A DNA stretch of 64,000 bases, taken from assembly GCF_900167065.1 (NCBI RefSeq), contig NZ_FUYA01000001.1, positions 248,001-312,000 of the forward strand. The letters run 5' to 3'. Positions 42,917 through 51,382 of this stretch are shown one piece after another. Below the pieces are notes generated by a model. It was given only the letters and a program-made list of their open reading frames with translations, was not told the origin of the DNA and did no database searches. The translations under genes were made by a program, and so were the position numbers. Source of the stretch: Desulfobaculum bizertense DSM 18034 (lineage in GTDB: Bacteria; Desulfobacterota; Desulfovibrionia; Desulfovibrionales; Desulfovibrionaceae). How positions within the stretch are numbered: position 1 is the stretch's first letter; each line of letters starts with the position of its first letter.

Positions 42917-43685
42917 TGGAAACGGCGCAGAGACACCTTCCGGTACACAACACTGGCTGGAAAACGTCATCCCTGAGGATGCGGTGTGGACTCAGGACGG
43001 GAAGGATGTGCCCTTGCGGGAGCATCCGGTGCTGCGGGAGTTTCAGTCTCCGGCAGACATGGCCCGTTCTCTGCTCAATGCCCGTTCTTTGGTCGGGCGC
43101 AAGACTATTGGCCTGACGCCTCTTCCGGACAATGCAACAGAGGAGCAGAAAAAATCCTTTGAAGCTGAGTTCCGGCGCATTGCAGGTGTCCCTGATTCTC
43201 CGGAAAACTATGAAATCACCATGCCCGAGGGCCGGGATGCAGATCCGCATTTTGTGGACTGGTTCAAAAAGGCTGCACATGGGCTGGCTCTTTCGCCGCA
43301 GCAGGCACAGGGGCTGGCTCAGGGCTACGAGCAGATGGTTGAGGAGTTTTTGGCGGGTGAGCCTCGGCGACATGCCAGACAGCTTGCTGCAAGTCGGGAA
43401 GAACTGCACGGGCTGTGGGGAGAAGAACTGAATGAGCGCTGTGATGCTGCATTTCAGGGACTCGACAGAACGGCTCGTACTGCCGGGCTTGACCCGCGTG
43501 AGACCAAGGCTCTGCACGAAAAAATTGCAGAAAGTCCAGAGATGATGCGCCTGTTTTCTGCCGTGGGGCAGACGTTTTCCGAAGACACTCTTGCTGGAGA
43601 GCGCGGAAGCTTCCGCCCCGCAGGAGAGTCGATTTCAACCGAACAGTTTTTCGCCGAAAATGTCTTTGGCGGAAAGGGAGCGTAA
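42885..43685 (+). CDS. Scaffold-like protein
   Basis: 266 residues, acidic, helical, with Glu/Ala/Gln-rich stretches. It begins with a loose N-terminus (NGNGAETPSGTQHWLENVIP), then a conserved portion around 60-115 (ARSLVGRKTIGLTPLPDNA; FRRIAGVPDSPENYEITMPE) common in podoviral scaffold-like proteins, and a long helical part (about 130-230). Its place directly before the major capsid gene is the main argument for scaffolding of procapsid assembly. No protease motif is seen. Confidence 0.7.
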   Translation: MTMEASTAPGNGNGAETPSGTQHWLENVIPEDAVWTQDGKDVPLREHPVLREFQSPADMARSLLNARSLVGRKTIGLTPLPDNATEEQKKSFEAEFRRIAGVPDSPENYEITMPEGRDADPHFVDWFKKAAHGLALSPQQAQGLAQGYEQMVEEFLAGEPRRHARQLAASREELHGLWGEELNERCDAAFQGLDRTARTAGLDPRETKALHEKIAESPEMMRLFSAVGQTFSEDTLAGERGSFRPAGESISTEQFFAENVFGGKGA

Positions 43686-43688
43686 GGC

Positions 43689-44600
43689 ATGAGCACAACA
43701 GGAACTTTGAAAGAACTTTCGGCCGCATTTGCAAAGAAGCAGCCCAAACAGGTGGACTGGCTGACCGAAGAAACTCCGGTTTTGGACGTGATTCCTTTTG
43801 AGGAAGCCTCGCACAGCCTGTGGAACGTCTTTGAGGAAGTCTCTGATGTGACTGGTGGTGGTTTTGTGGACATGGATGCACCGCTGGACTCCATTGATGT
43901 GGAATCCCGGCTGCGCAAAGTGGACCTCGCGATCATGGGCGCAAAGATGTTTTGCCCGGAGGACAAGGCCAGAGCTTTTGGCGGTCGTGACAGCTATTTT
44001 GCCAAAAAAACGCCAAAGGCCCTGCGCAAGCTGGGTGTGGATGCTGAGCGCTCGCTTTTGTATCGCAATTTCCGCAAATACGCGCTGGACAACAGCCGAC
44101 TTGTGGACGCTGGTGCAGAAGGGGACTGCTGGTCCATTCTGGCGGTTCGCTTTGTGTCTGGCGAGACCACAGGACTCTATAGTCCCGGCGCATTCAAGCA
44201 GGGTGGCATTCTGAATGTGAGCGCCATCAATGGCGGTGGTCTCTACGAAAACGAGAATGGCATTCTGGGCTATGGCGTGCGCTACAAGGGCTACTTTGGC
44301 ATGCAGATCGCCAATCCCAACACGGTTGCCGCACTTGTGAACATCTCGGCCAAGAAAAAGCCCACGGCGCTCATGGTGGACAACCTTCTGGACATGGTGC
44401 GGGCACAGAACAACACCTATCTGTTCTGCCACCGCAAGGTGCTGTCTGTGCTGGCAGATATTGGCAAGGGCGCTGCCTTCCAGATGATGCCCGGTGATCG
44501 TGGTGTTGATCGCCGCATTGCCGAGTGGAATGGCGTGCCCATTGTGACCAGCTACAACTTTGACGACGCCACCGAAGAGCACGTCGTCGTGAACGCATAA
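43689..44600 (+). CDS. Major capsid protein
   Basis: 303 residues. Position (after scaffold-like, before cement-like gene) and overall layout fit the podoviral major head protein of the HK97 fold. It shows an N-terminal helical arm (ELSAAFAKKQPKQVDWLTEE), many Gly/Asp strand turns and a C-terminal P-domain-like part (MPGDRGVDRRIAEWNGVPIV, about 265-284). A pre-head maturation protease is absent from the cluster. Copies would build an icosahedral head. Normal length and intact frame. Confidence 0.85.
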   Translation: MSTTGTLKELSAAFAKKQPKQVDWLTEETPVLDVIPFEEASHSLWNVFEEVSDVTGGGFVDMDAPLDSIDVESRLRKVDLAIMGAKMFCPEDKARAFGGRDSYFAKKTPKALRKLGVDAERSLLYRNFRKYALDNSRLVDAGAEGDCWSILAVRFVSGETTGLYSPGAFKQGGILNVSAINGGGLYENENGILGYGVRYKGYFGMQIANPNTVAALVNISAKKKPTALMVDNLLDMVRAQNNTYLFCHRKVLSVLADIGKGAAFQMMPGDRGVDRRIAEWNGVPIVTSYNFDDATEEHVVVNA

Positions 44601-44610
44601 AGGGGGAACT

Positions 44611-45006
44611 ATGTACGGACAGACGCTTCGGGTACACGACGAGTATTTGGCAAAAGACATGGATGTCCCGCGCAACACCGCTGCGGATGGCAATGGCTCT
44701 GTGCAGCGCCTTTCTGGAACTCTTGGCTCTGTGGAAATCATCGCGGAGGTCGCTTCTGAACTTGCACTTGCCGAGGGCAAGGAGCTGACGGTGACGATGA
44801 TGCACAGTGATGGCGATGGCGCGGAATTTATCCCGCTTGGCACGGTGTGTCAGATTCATGGGAATGCCCCGCTGCCTGCTGGGGAAGTGCTTGGCCGCTA
44901 CGTGCTTCCAACGCACACCAGAAAAGAGGTGAAAGTCCGTGTTGAGTGCACGGATCCTGCCGCAGATGGCAAGCTGTCGGTTTTCCCGCAGTTCCTCGCC
45001 CGCTAG
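44611..45006 (+). CDS. Bbp16-like capsid cement protein
   Basis: 131 residues. A beta-rich protein with the layout of the Bbp16 cement family: an N-terminal loop, then a strand-rich part EIIAEVASELALAEGKELTV (about 42-61) and MMHSDGDGAEFIPLGTV (about 63-79), then VLGRYVLPTHTRKEVKVRVE. It probably decorates and stabilises the capsid. GGGGG ribosome site before ATG 44611. A strong hairpin follows its stop. Confidence 0.75.
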   Translation: MYGQTLRVHDEYLAKDMDVPRNTAADGNGSVQRLSGTLGSVEIIAEVASELALAEGKELTVTMMHSDGDGAEFIPLGTVCQIHGNAPLPAGEVLGRYVLPTHTRKEVKVRVECTDPAADGKLSVFPQFLAR

Positions 45007-45020
45007 CATGAACCTTTTCC

Positions 45021-45045
45021 CCGGGCCACCGTCGTGGTGGCCCGG
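45021..45045 (+). terminator. Hairpin between head and tail genes
   Basis: Perfect 10-bp arms CCGGGCCACC / GGTGGCCCGG with a 5-nt loop, 15 bp after the cement gene. No T run follows, so it may be an attenuator or RNA-processing site that keeps capsid transcripts more abundant than tail transcripts. Confidence 0.5.
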
Positions 45046-45067
45046 CCTACAGAAGCAGGAGAACGCT

Positions 45068-45496
45068 ATGGAATTTGCTCAGTTTGATATGCCCGGAAGC
45101 ACGACTAAAACCGCGTCTGCATCTCACGGTACGGCGCAGTCTGCCCCTGCCCCAAAGGACAAAAAAGGGACGGGAGCGCGTCAGAAGGCTACAGGGCGGG
45201 CAGGGAAAAGCTCTCGCCGTGAGCAGAAAAAGGAAACAGGTTCAGAAGCCTTTCGCTTTTCTGTTCCGCAGGATGTGCTGGCTGACTTTGAGCTTGGAAA
45301 AATTGAGGCAGGAAGCCGTTACACCCTGAGTGCTGAGCTGACGGCATACGCGACGGGGACGCATGGTGACGCACAGGACATGCAGCCTTTTTCCATGCGC
45401 ATCACCGCAATCGAGGCGAGGGACAAGCCGCAGGACGGGCAGGACCGTGACAGTGATGAAGCCTTTTTCCATGCGGTGTTTGAAGGAGGACTTTAG
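45068..45496 (+). CDS. Particle-cluster protein of unknown function
   Basis: 142 residues from ATG 45068 (AGGAG 6 nt upstream). The N-terminal half (about 1-60) is low-complexity and basic (APKDKKGTGARQKATGRAGK). The C-terminal half is folded (about 60-140, FRFSVPQDVLADFELGKIEA, then RYTLSAELTAYATG). I do not recognise the family. Its place between cement and tail tubular A genes suggests a head-completion role, but that is positional inference only. Confidence 0.6.
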   Translation: MEFAQFDMPGSTTKTASASHGTAQSAPAPKDKKGTGARQKATGRAGKSSRREQKKETGSEAFRFSVPQDVLADFELGKIEAGSRYTLSAELTAYATGTHGDAQDMQPFSMRITAIEARDKPQDGQDRDSDEAFFHAVFEGGL

Positions 45497-45498
45497 CC

Positions 45499-46053
45499 GT
45501 GTCCATGCAGATCATGTCTGCCGCACTGATGGAGCTTGGCGAAGAAGGCATAGGCTCGCTGAAAGAGGATTCGGAACTGGTTCGCATCATGTCGGTTTTT
45601 TATGAAACAGAACGTGATGCCATGCTGGAGGAACATCCGTGGAACTTTGCTCTTCGCCGGGTCGAACTGGCAGAGCAGGTCTCTGGTGCCGCGTTTGGGT
45701 ACGCACGGGCCTTTCAGCTGCCGTCGGATGCGCTCTGTGTGGTGGATGTGGAGCCTGAGCAGAATTTTGAGCTGGAGGGGCAGAGTCTGCTGACGGATTC
45801 ACCGTATGTTTTTTTGCGCTACGTGCGTCGCATTCGTCATGCCAAGGCGTTACCGCCGACCTTTCGTTCGGCGCTGGCGGCGCGGCTTGCTGCGCGGGTG
45901 GCAAAAAAAATTACCGGGTCTTCGGCAGAAAAGGAACGCATGGAAGTGCTGTATCGCGAGCGTCTGCGGACCGCTAAAAGTCGCGATGCCCAGGGCGGGG
46001 GGCGACCTGCCCCGCAACGTCCTCATGCATTCATATCCGCAAGGGAGAGCTAG
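45499..46053 (+). CDS. Tail tubular protein A-like
   Basis: 184 residues. GTG 45499 is chosen because AAGGAGG ends 8-9 nt upstream; ATG 45505 is the alternative. Features of the T7 gp11/P22 gp4-type adaptor: RDAMLEEHPWNFALRRVELA (about 35-54), then the long helix (ALAARLAARVAKKITGSSAE) near the end. It would form the ring below the portal. Short tail only, consistent with a podovirus. Closely followed by the TTP-B-like gene. Confidence 0.85.
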   Translation: MSMQIMSAALMELGEEGIGSLKEDSELVRIMSVFYETERDAMLEEHPWNFALRRVELAEQVSGAAFGYARAFQLPSDALCVVDVEPEQNFELEGQSLLTDSPYVFLRYVRRIRHAKALPPTFRSALAARLAARVAKKITGSSAEKERMEVLYRERLRTAKSRDAQGGGRPAPQRPHAFISARES

Positions 46054-46056
46054 GGC

Positions 46057-48162
46057 ATGGCCTATTCAAATCCCATTCTCAACGCGTTCTCCGCCGGGGA
46101 GCTTTCTCCTCAGATGGAAGGGCGTACAGATCACGAAAAGTATTATTCGGGCTGTCGTCGGCTGGAGAATTTTATTCCCCGGCCTTACGGCAGCGTGTCC
46201 CGGCGTCAGGGGACAGAATACATCATGAAGGCACTGAGTCCGTCCGGCCCGGAGCGGCTTTTGAACTTTGATTTTAATGCGACGGAATCACAAAGCTACG
46301 TTTTGGAACTTGGCGCAGGCAAGATGCGCTTTTTTACCAGAAACGGGGTTGTGCTTGATTCCAAAAATGAAGTCTATGAGCTGGATATCCCGTGGCGTAG
46401 TGAGTTTCTGAAATCCATCCGCACTGCGCAAAACGGAAATGAGCTGTACATGGTGTGCGAGTCCACGCCGCCTTATGTGCTGCGGCGTTTTAGTCACAGT
46501 TCGTGGACGCTTGAGCCGCTTTCTCTGGACTGGCCGGGTGCGCACTGGGTGGTCAAAAAACAGGACGACAGCCCTGGGACCGGTCGTGCCGGAGAGTCCT
46601 TTGTTTTGCCGGAATATTCAGAATTTCGGGCAAACATGGTGCTCAAGATCATTGGGGGCGGAGGCTATGAGTGCTGGTACATGTATGTTGGAAACAGAAC
46701 GATTCAGACAGGCATGTATGCACGGGTGATCTCTTTTAAGGATTCACCGGGTGAAGCGAGTACGAACGAGGTGGAAAGCATTCTGAATGCAGATGGCAAG
46801 CTGAATGTGAGTGCGTGGACTGTGGGGCCAGAACCAGATGAGGCAAAACCGAGCCAGTGGGGAGCCATGTGCTGGCCAAATTTTGTGGGCTTTTATGAAA
46901 ACCGGCTGGTGCTCGCCGCGACCTATCGCCAGCCCCAGACGATATGGATGTCTCGAACAGGGGCCTATGGCGATTTTCGGATGAACACAAGCGGCTGGCT
47001 GCATGGCTCACAGGGGGTGCCGCTGGATGATGATGCCATTGAGCACACCTTGAGTGGTGCGCGGGTGAATCCCATTTGCTGGATGACAGATCAGGAGCAT
47101 TTGCTGGTTGGAACCAATGCCTTTGAACTTAAAATCTGGTCAGGCTCAGAACTCAAGGGAATTACGCCGTCCAACTGCCAGAGTCGGCGGTTGTCTGCGT
47201 ATGGCAGTTCTTCTGTTGGGGCAGAGCTGGTTTCGGATGCCGTGCTGTATGTGAGTCGAAGCGGGCGCAAGATTCGGGAAATGCAGACAGATGCGCTGAG
47301 CAGCCGATACGTTGCGCCGCAGCTGACCTTGCTTGCCGAGCATCTGACCGAGTCAGGAATCCGGGAAATGGCATACGCCCGTGAGCCAGATGGCGTTTTG
47401 TGGTGTGTGCGAAATGATGGAGAGCTTCTTGGCTGTACCTACCTGCGGGAAGAAAATATTCGCGCCTGGCACCATCATATTCTGGGAGGGGGAGGGCGTG
47501 TGAAATCCATAAGCGTTGTGCCCGGCGAGTTTGGGGACGAGCTGTGGATGGTTGTACGGCGGATGCATCTGGGGCGTCCTGCTCAGATTATTGAGCGCCT
47601 TGTCCCATATTCGGAAGGGACAGGAAAAAGCGTGTCTTTTTCTGGCGTGTATTTGGACTCCTGGCTTCGGTACAGCGGCAGCAAGGTGGAGCAGATCTCC
47701 GGCCTGGACGACATGGAGGGCGAAACGCTCTGTGTTATGGCTGACAAAGCGTTTTTGGGCTTCAAAACCGTACAGAATGGCGGCATTAAGCTTGGCTGTT
47801 CTGCATTCAATATTCTTGTGGGCTACAGCTACACGAGTCTTTTGCAGCCTATGCGTCTGGAGTTGCCTCTTACCAATGGAAGCAGTTCTCAGGGGCGAAA
47901 ACGGCGAGTGATGAGTGTGATGCTCCGCTTTTTGGAAAGTATTGGCGGAGAGGTGTGCTCTGGTGATGATCGCAGGGAATCGTATGAACCGCTTTTGCCG
48001 CTTCGTCAGGAGATTTCGAGTGGTCCGCCATCTCTTTATCATGGAGATCGCGAGCTTCGCCTTCCCGGTGGGTTTCATTCCGAGGGGCTGTTTACCGTTC
48101 GGCAGACAGAACCATTTCCAATGACGATTTTATGCTGCATCCCTCAGGTGCAGGTGGAATAG
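46057..48162 (+). CDS. Tail tubular protein B-like
   Basis: 701 residues. The N-terminal part (NPILNAFSAGELSPQMEGRT, about 5-24) and the next segment (CRRLENFIPRPYGSVSRRQG) are typical of podoviral tail-nozzle/tubular B proteins. The middle shows several beta-blade-like repeats (FYENRLVLAATYRQPQTIWM; TDQEHLLVGTNAFELKIWS). It would be the tail nozzle. No receptor-binding or depolymerase domain is visible, and no separate tail fibre gene follows. Confidence 0.85.
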   Translation: MAYSNPILNAFSAGELSPQMEGRTDHEKYYSGCRRLENFIPRPYGSVSRRQGTEYIMKALSPSGPERLLNFDFNATESQSYVLELGAGKMRFFTRNGVVLDSKNEVYELDIPWRSEFLKSIRTAQNGNELYMVCESTPPYVLRRFSHSSWTLEPLSLDWPGAHWVVKKQDDSPGTGRAGESFVLPEYSEFRANMVLKIIGGGGYECWYMYVGNRTIQTGMYARVISFKDSPGEASTNEVESILNADGKLNVSAWTVGPEPDEAKPSQWGAMCWPNFVGFYENRLVLAATYRQPQTIWMSRTGAYGDFRMNTSGWLHGSQGVPLDDDAIEHTLSGARVNPICWMTDQEHLLVGTNAFELKIWSGSELKGITPSNCQSRRLSAYGSSSVGAELVSDAVLYVSRSGRKIREMQTDALSSRYVAPQLTLLAEHLTESGIREMAYAREPDGVLWCVRNDGELLGCTYLREENIRAWHHHILGGGGRVKSISVVPGEFGDELWMVVRRMHLGRPAQIIERLVPYSEGTGKSVSFSGVYLDSWLRYSGSKVEQISGLDDMEGETLCVMADKAFLGFKTVQNGGIKLGCSAFNILVGYSYTSLLQPMRLELPLTNGSSSQGRKRRVMSVMLRFLESIGGEVCSGDDRRESYEPLLPLRQEISSGPPSLYHGDRELRLPGGFHSEGLFTVRQTEPFPMTILCCIPQVQVE

Positions 48163-48171
48163 GAGGGCTGT

Positions 48172-48624
48172 ATGAGCTTGCGAATTGAGCCGTTACGGCG
48201 AGAGCACCTTGATCGAATACAGCTTCGCCCTCTTGATGCGCAGGGCTTGCACTGTGCCGGATATGACGAGCAGATTCAGGATTTTGGAGAACAAATGCTT
48301 GTGTCTGGTGTGGCGTTTACGGCACTCGCTGGCCCACGGATTCTTGCCTGTGCAGGGATGCAGTCGCTGCGTCAGGGGGTGGGCGACCTCTGGGCGCTGA
48401 CGTCTCCAGAACTTCCCCGTTACGGTGTGGCATTTTGTCGCGCTGTGCGGGCGTGGCTTCCGTGGGTTTGCGCGCAGCAGGGGGTGTGGCGAGCACAGGC
48501 TCTAGTGCTGGAACAGCACCCGGTGAGCTGCCGCTGGCTTGAGTGGCTTGGCTTTGAACGGGAAGGTCTTTTGCGCCGGTATTTTGGAAAACAGAATTTC
48601 TACATCTACGCGAGGGTTCAGTAA
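48172..48624 (+). CDS. GNAT-like acetyltransferase, internal-virion region
   Basis: 150 residues with the fold of GNAT proteins: a first strand LRIEPLRREHLDRIQLRP, then a central strand pair (TALAGPRILACAGMQSLRQG), a helix and ALVLEQHPVSCRWLEWLGFE near the end. The typical acetyl-CoA motif Q/R-x-x-G-x-G/A is only weakly present, so it may be catalytically inactive. T7-like phages have a comparable gene at this place (gp13-like). GGAGGG before ATG 48172. The next gene starts by TAATG overlap. Confidence 0.7.
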   Translation: MSLRIEPLRREHLDRIQLRPLDAQGLHCAGYDEQIQDFGEQMLVSGVAFTALAGPRILACAGMQSLRQGVGDLWALTSPELPRYGVAFCRAVRAWLPWVCAQQGVWRAQALVLEQHPVSCRWLEWLGFEREGLLRRYFGKQNFYIYARVQ

Positions 48625-49118
48625 TGGCAGCACAGACACTGGCAATTGGTTCCATGCTTTTGGTTGCAGGGAGTTCGGCAATGAGTGGCGCGTACAAGGA
48701 ACAGACCGCGTCGGCCCATGCCGTACAGGCGGGGCTGTGCAGCCAGCAGGCCTTGTCCGAAGGCGAAAGTGCGGTGCAGGACCTGCATGAGCAGACGGAA
48801 GAGGAAAAGCAGATCTTGCGGCTGGAACAGGAGCGGCAGCGGGCAAGCCAGCGAGTGCAGCAGGCTGCGCTTGGTGGTGAATCACAGTCGACGGCCGAGC
48901 TGCTGGCTGGGCTGGCTGGTTCGTATGATCGGGAGCTGTTTGCTTTGCGAGAGCAGGAAGCAGGTAAGGCGCGGGATATCCGATACGCAGCGCAGAAAAG
49001 ATCGTATGGTTTTTTGACGCAGGCCAAGAGCTACAGCAATGCAGCTCTGTACACCTCGCGGCAGAATACACTGTCCAAAATGCAAATCGGCTCAAAGTTT
49101 ATTGGCGGGCTGTACTAG
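48624..49118 (+). CDS. Internal virion protein, gp14-like
   Basis: 164 residues. One hydrophobic stretch near the N-terminus (IGSMLLVAGSSAMSG, about 8-22) and a long coiled coil (about 45-100, QEQ/EERQ-rich). Then SQSTAELLAGLAGSYDRELF and a C-terminal tail with SKFIGGLY. Matches T7 gp14-like proteins, which form the outer ring of the ejection channel. Overlaps the previous stop by 1 nt. Confidence 0.75.
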   Translation: MAAQTLAIGSMLLVAGSSAMSGAYKEQTASAHAVQAGLCSQQALSEGESAVQDLHEQTEEEKQILRLEQERQRASQRVQQAALGGESQSTAELLAGLAGSYDRELFALREQEAGKARDIRYAAQKRSYGFLTQAKSYSNAALYTSRQNTLSKMQIGSKFIGGLY

Positions 49119-49128
49119 GAGTGTGCAT

Positions 49129-50460
49129 ATGTCCAGAATTCAGGTGAATGCCCTGCGTCAGGGAACGCCACAGGAGGCAGACCCCAAGGCGCTTTTGGAT
49201 GGGTGCAGGGCGCAGGATGACGCCGCAGCGGCGCGGGTTCAGCTCGAAGAACAGGTGCGCCAGACAGTGCAGGACGCAGCAAAAAAAGGCGATTTTTCCG
49301 AGGCAGAAAAGGCTTTGAAACGCTTGCGTCCCTCCGCGGCAGGGCGCACGGCTCAGCCGGGTTTGCAGCATTTTTTTGATGAGCTTTCACATCTTGAGCT
49401 GAACCTTGCCTCCTCGCAGATACTTGCCGAAGAGAGCAGAAAGCGTCTGGCCCGACTGGAACGCGATGTGACCTTTTATGCTCAGGCGGCGTGCGACACG
49501 CATTCTGCGGTAGCGCGAACCCGGATTATCAAACAGATCCGGGAGCGTCTGGACTCGGCCAAGGCATGGCTCAGGCCGGGGCAGGGTGAAGAAATGTTGG
49601 GCCGCGCAATGCACTCTCTTCGCCGGGCGCAGGTTCAGGAGGAAATTGACAGCTCAGGCGGCAAGATTCGGACAGGGCTGCTCACAGGGCTGTCTGCGGA
49701 GGAACGAAAAGAATTCGTTCAGTACTCTGAAGAGACGCGTTTTCAGAATCATGTAGAAGCGTGCTTTGCGGATGTCTTGAATGGCTGTCGGGATGCTGTC
49801 GGGGCATGTGATTATGACGCGGCAAGGCGTTTGCTTCCCAAGCTCGCAAAGCAGCAGGAATTAAGTAGCGCAGAGGAGCGCTTTGTCTCGCGTCGGCTGC
49901 TCGCTGAGCAGACCAGAGCAGAGCGGCAGGCAGCACAGGAACGGGAAGCTGCGCGTTGTGCTGCCTTGGTAAAATTTTCGGAAAGCATCCAGAGTGAGAT
50001 CCTGAGAGATGCCGTAGCGGTGTGCGACGACCCGCTCTTTTCGGAACGCGAGCGCGCGGCGCTGGCACAGGCTCTTGGTCGTTCGGGCTGGACCACCCAG
50101 GCTGGAGCTTTTGCCAGTGCCGTCACCCGGCTTTTGCAGAAGCCTAATTTGCGCTCCGAGGTTCTTGTTTTGCTTGGCTCTCGGCTTTCACGGGATGATT
50201 TTGAGAGGCTCAGGCGTCTTGACTGTGCGCAGCTTGGTGTACCTCGTGAGCTTGTTATACAGGCTGTGCGGCACTTGGACACATGCCTGAACGGGGCGAA
50301 GAATGCGGGGCGGCGTGATGCTGCGGTGCGGGACATGCTGGAGCGCATCGAACTGTGCTCTTCGGCAGGAGTGGCGCGGCGAGAGCTGTTGACTCCCGGA
50401 TTGTCTGGATATTTGCCACGGCTTTTGGCAACGGCATACGCCGCAAATGAAATGAGTTAA
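49129..50460 (+). CDS. Internal virion protein, gp15-like
   Basis: 443 residues from ATG 49129 (AGGAG 7 nt upstream); an upstream in-frame start would overlap the previous gene. Almost wholly helical and charged with many Arg/Glu coiled-coil stretches (about 30-130, 220-300). T7-like internal proteins of this place line the ejection channel. No lysozyme-like domain is seen and no large gp16-like gene follows: the cluster stops here at a strong terminator, so the ejection machinery appears shortened. Confidence 0.65.
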   Translation: MSRIQVNALRQGTPQEADPKALLDGCRAQDDAAAARVQLEEQVRQTVQDAAKKGDFSEAEKALKRLRPSAAGRTAQPGLQHFFDELSHLELNLASSQILAEESRKRLARLERDVTFYAQAACDTHSAVARTRIIKQIRERLDSAKAWLRPGQGEEMLGRAMHSLRRAQVQEEIDSSGGKIRTGLLTGLSAEERKEFVQYSEETRFQNHVEACFADVLNGCRDAVGACDYDAARRLLPKLAKQQELSSAEERFVSRRLLAEQTRAERQAAQEREAARCAALVKFSESIQSEILRDAVAVCDDPLFSERERAALAQALGRSGWTTQAGAFASAVTRLLQKPNLRSEVLVLLGSRLSRDDFERLRRLDCAQLGVPRELVIQAVRHLDTCLNGAKNAGRRDAAVRDMLERIELCSSAGVARRELLTPGLSGYLPRLLATAYAANEMS

Positions 50461-50488
50461 AAAAAACGCCCCCGGAAACGGGGGCGTT
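50459..50488. terminator. Bidirectional terminator closing the particle cluster
   Basis: Perfect 10-bp arms AACGCCCCCG / CGGGGGCGTT around a GAAA loop, with an A/T run. Serves both the particle cluster and the convergent MarC-family gene. Confidence 0.92.
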
Positions 50489-50495
50489 GTGCTGT

Positions 50496-51092
50496 CTAGG
50501 CCAAAAAGTTTTTGACGCCAGTAAAGACGATTTGCGCTGCGAGAGCCGCGAGCACAAGTCCGGAAAGCTTGGTGAGAATCTCGATGCCGTTGTTTCCAAG
50601 GATGTCTTTAATCTTGGAGGCGGTATAGAGCAGAATGCCAAGCACGCAGACCGAGGAGCAAATGGCAAAGATGCTCAGGAGCTTGTCAGAAAACTGATCG
50701 AGGCTTGCACTCATAACCATGAGCACGCCGACGGTGGCAGGCCCAATGGAAACCGGAATGGACAGCGGAACGACGCTCACGTCGCTTGGTGAACTCTCGG
50801 CATTCAGGGTGTCGCCCTTGGCTCCCTGCACCAAAGAAACACCAGAAAGAAAAAGCAGTGCTCCTGCGCCAATGCGGAAGCTGTCCAGTGTGATGCCCAG
50901 TACCTTAAAAATGGCATTGCCAAAAAAGAAGATAAGGCAACACATTACAATGTTGGAAATGGTGACGCGGATGGCAACCTTGCGCTGGGCTGAGGTGTCC
51001 AGCCCTTTGGTGAGGGCAAGGAACATGGTCAGCACAAAAAACGGTGCCAAGACAAAGAAGAACTTGATGAGATTGGTGATGTAAATTTCCAT
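50496..51092 (-). CDS. MarC-family integral membrane protein
   Basis: 198 residues from ATG 51092 (AGGG upstream); the longer open frame would add an unlikely N-terminus. Six hydrophobic helices with MarC-family features: FFVLAPFFVLTMFLALTKGL (about 11-30), FKVLGITLDSFRIGAGALLF (about 66-85), then VPLSIPVSIGPATVGVLMV. Role unknown; the family is not involved in antibiotic resistance despite its name. The gene is the right neighbour of the particle cluster and appears to be host sequence. The 290 bp upstream of it hold nothing recognisable. Confidence 0.85.
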   Translation of the reverse strand: MEIYITNLIKFFFVLAPFFVLTMFLALTKGLDTSAQRKVAIRVTISNIVMCCLIFFFGNAIFKVLGITLDSFRIGAGALLFLSGVSLVQGAKGDTLNAESSPSDVSVVPLSIPVSIGPATVGVLMVMSASLDQFSDKLLSIFAICSSVCVLGILLYTASKIKDILGNNGIEILTKLSGLVLAALAAQIVFTGVKNFLA

Positions 51093-51382
51093 GACACACC
51101 CTATGCGAATTGAAATTTTCCCCTTGTGCGGATGCACGCCGGATTCGTACAGGTAGGAGCCATGAAAGGTCAATATGCTTTTCTGTAAAATTTTCTAAAA
51201 CGAAAAGTTTTGCGCTCAATATTTCTGAAAAAAGAAATAAAGAACATGTCGAATTTCCTTGTGAAAGCTTGTTTTGCAGGGCCACAGGAAGCTTGGCAAA
51301 CGGCTTATGCGGAAAGAAAAGCGAATGAAAAAAAGATGTGAATGCAGAAGTGCTCTGGGAAAGAGGTTGGACCGGAATACTG

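Larger units (their letters stand above)
36659..50460 (+). mobile_element. Podovirus-type particle gene cluster (prophage remnant or gene-transfer-agent-like)
   Basis: Nineteen genes on one strand with tiny gaps or overlaps. Lysis cassette, TerS, TerL, small protein, portal, Bbp19-like, scaffold-like, major capsid, Bbp16-like cement, unknown, tail tubular A-like, tail tubular B-like, GNAT-like, internal-virion-like 14 and 15. A strong terminator closes it at 50459-50488. Absent: integrase, excisionase, replication, recombination, tail fibre or spike, and attachment repeats. Gene order and families match the head-tail module of BPP-1-like podoviruses. Reading frames are all intact and base use is like the host, which argues for selection rather than decay. 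Confidence 0.75.
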
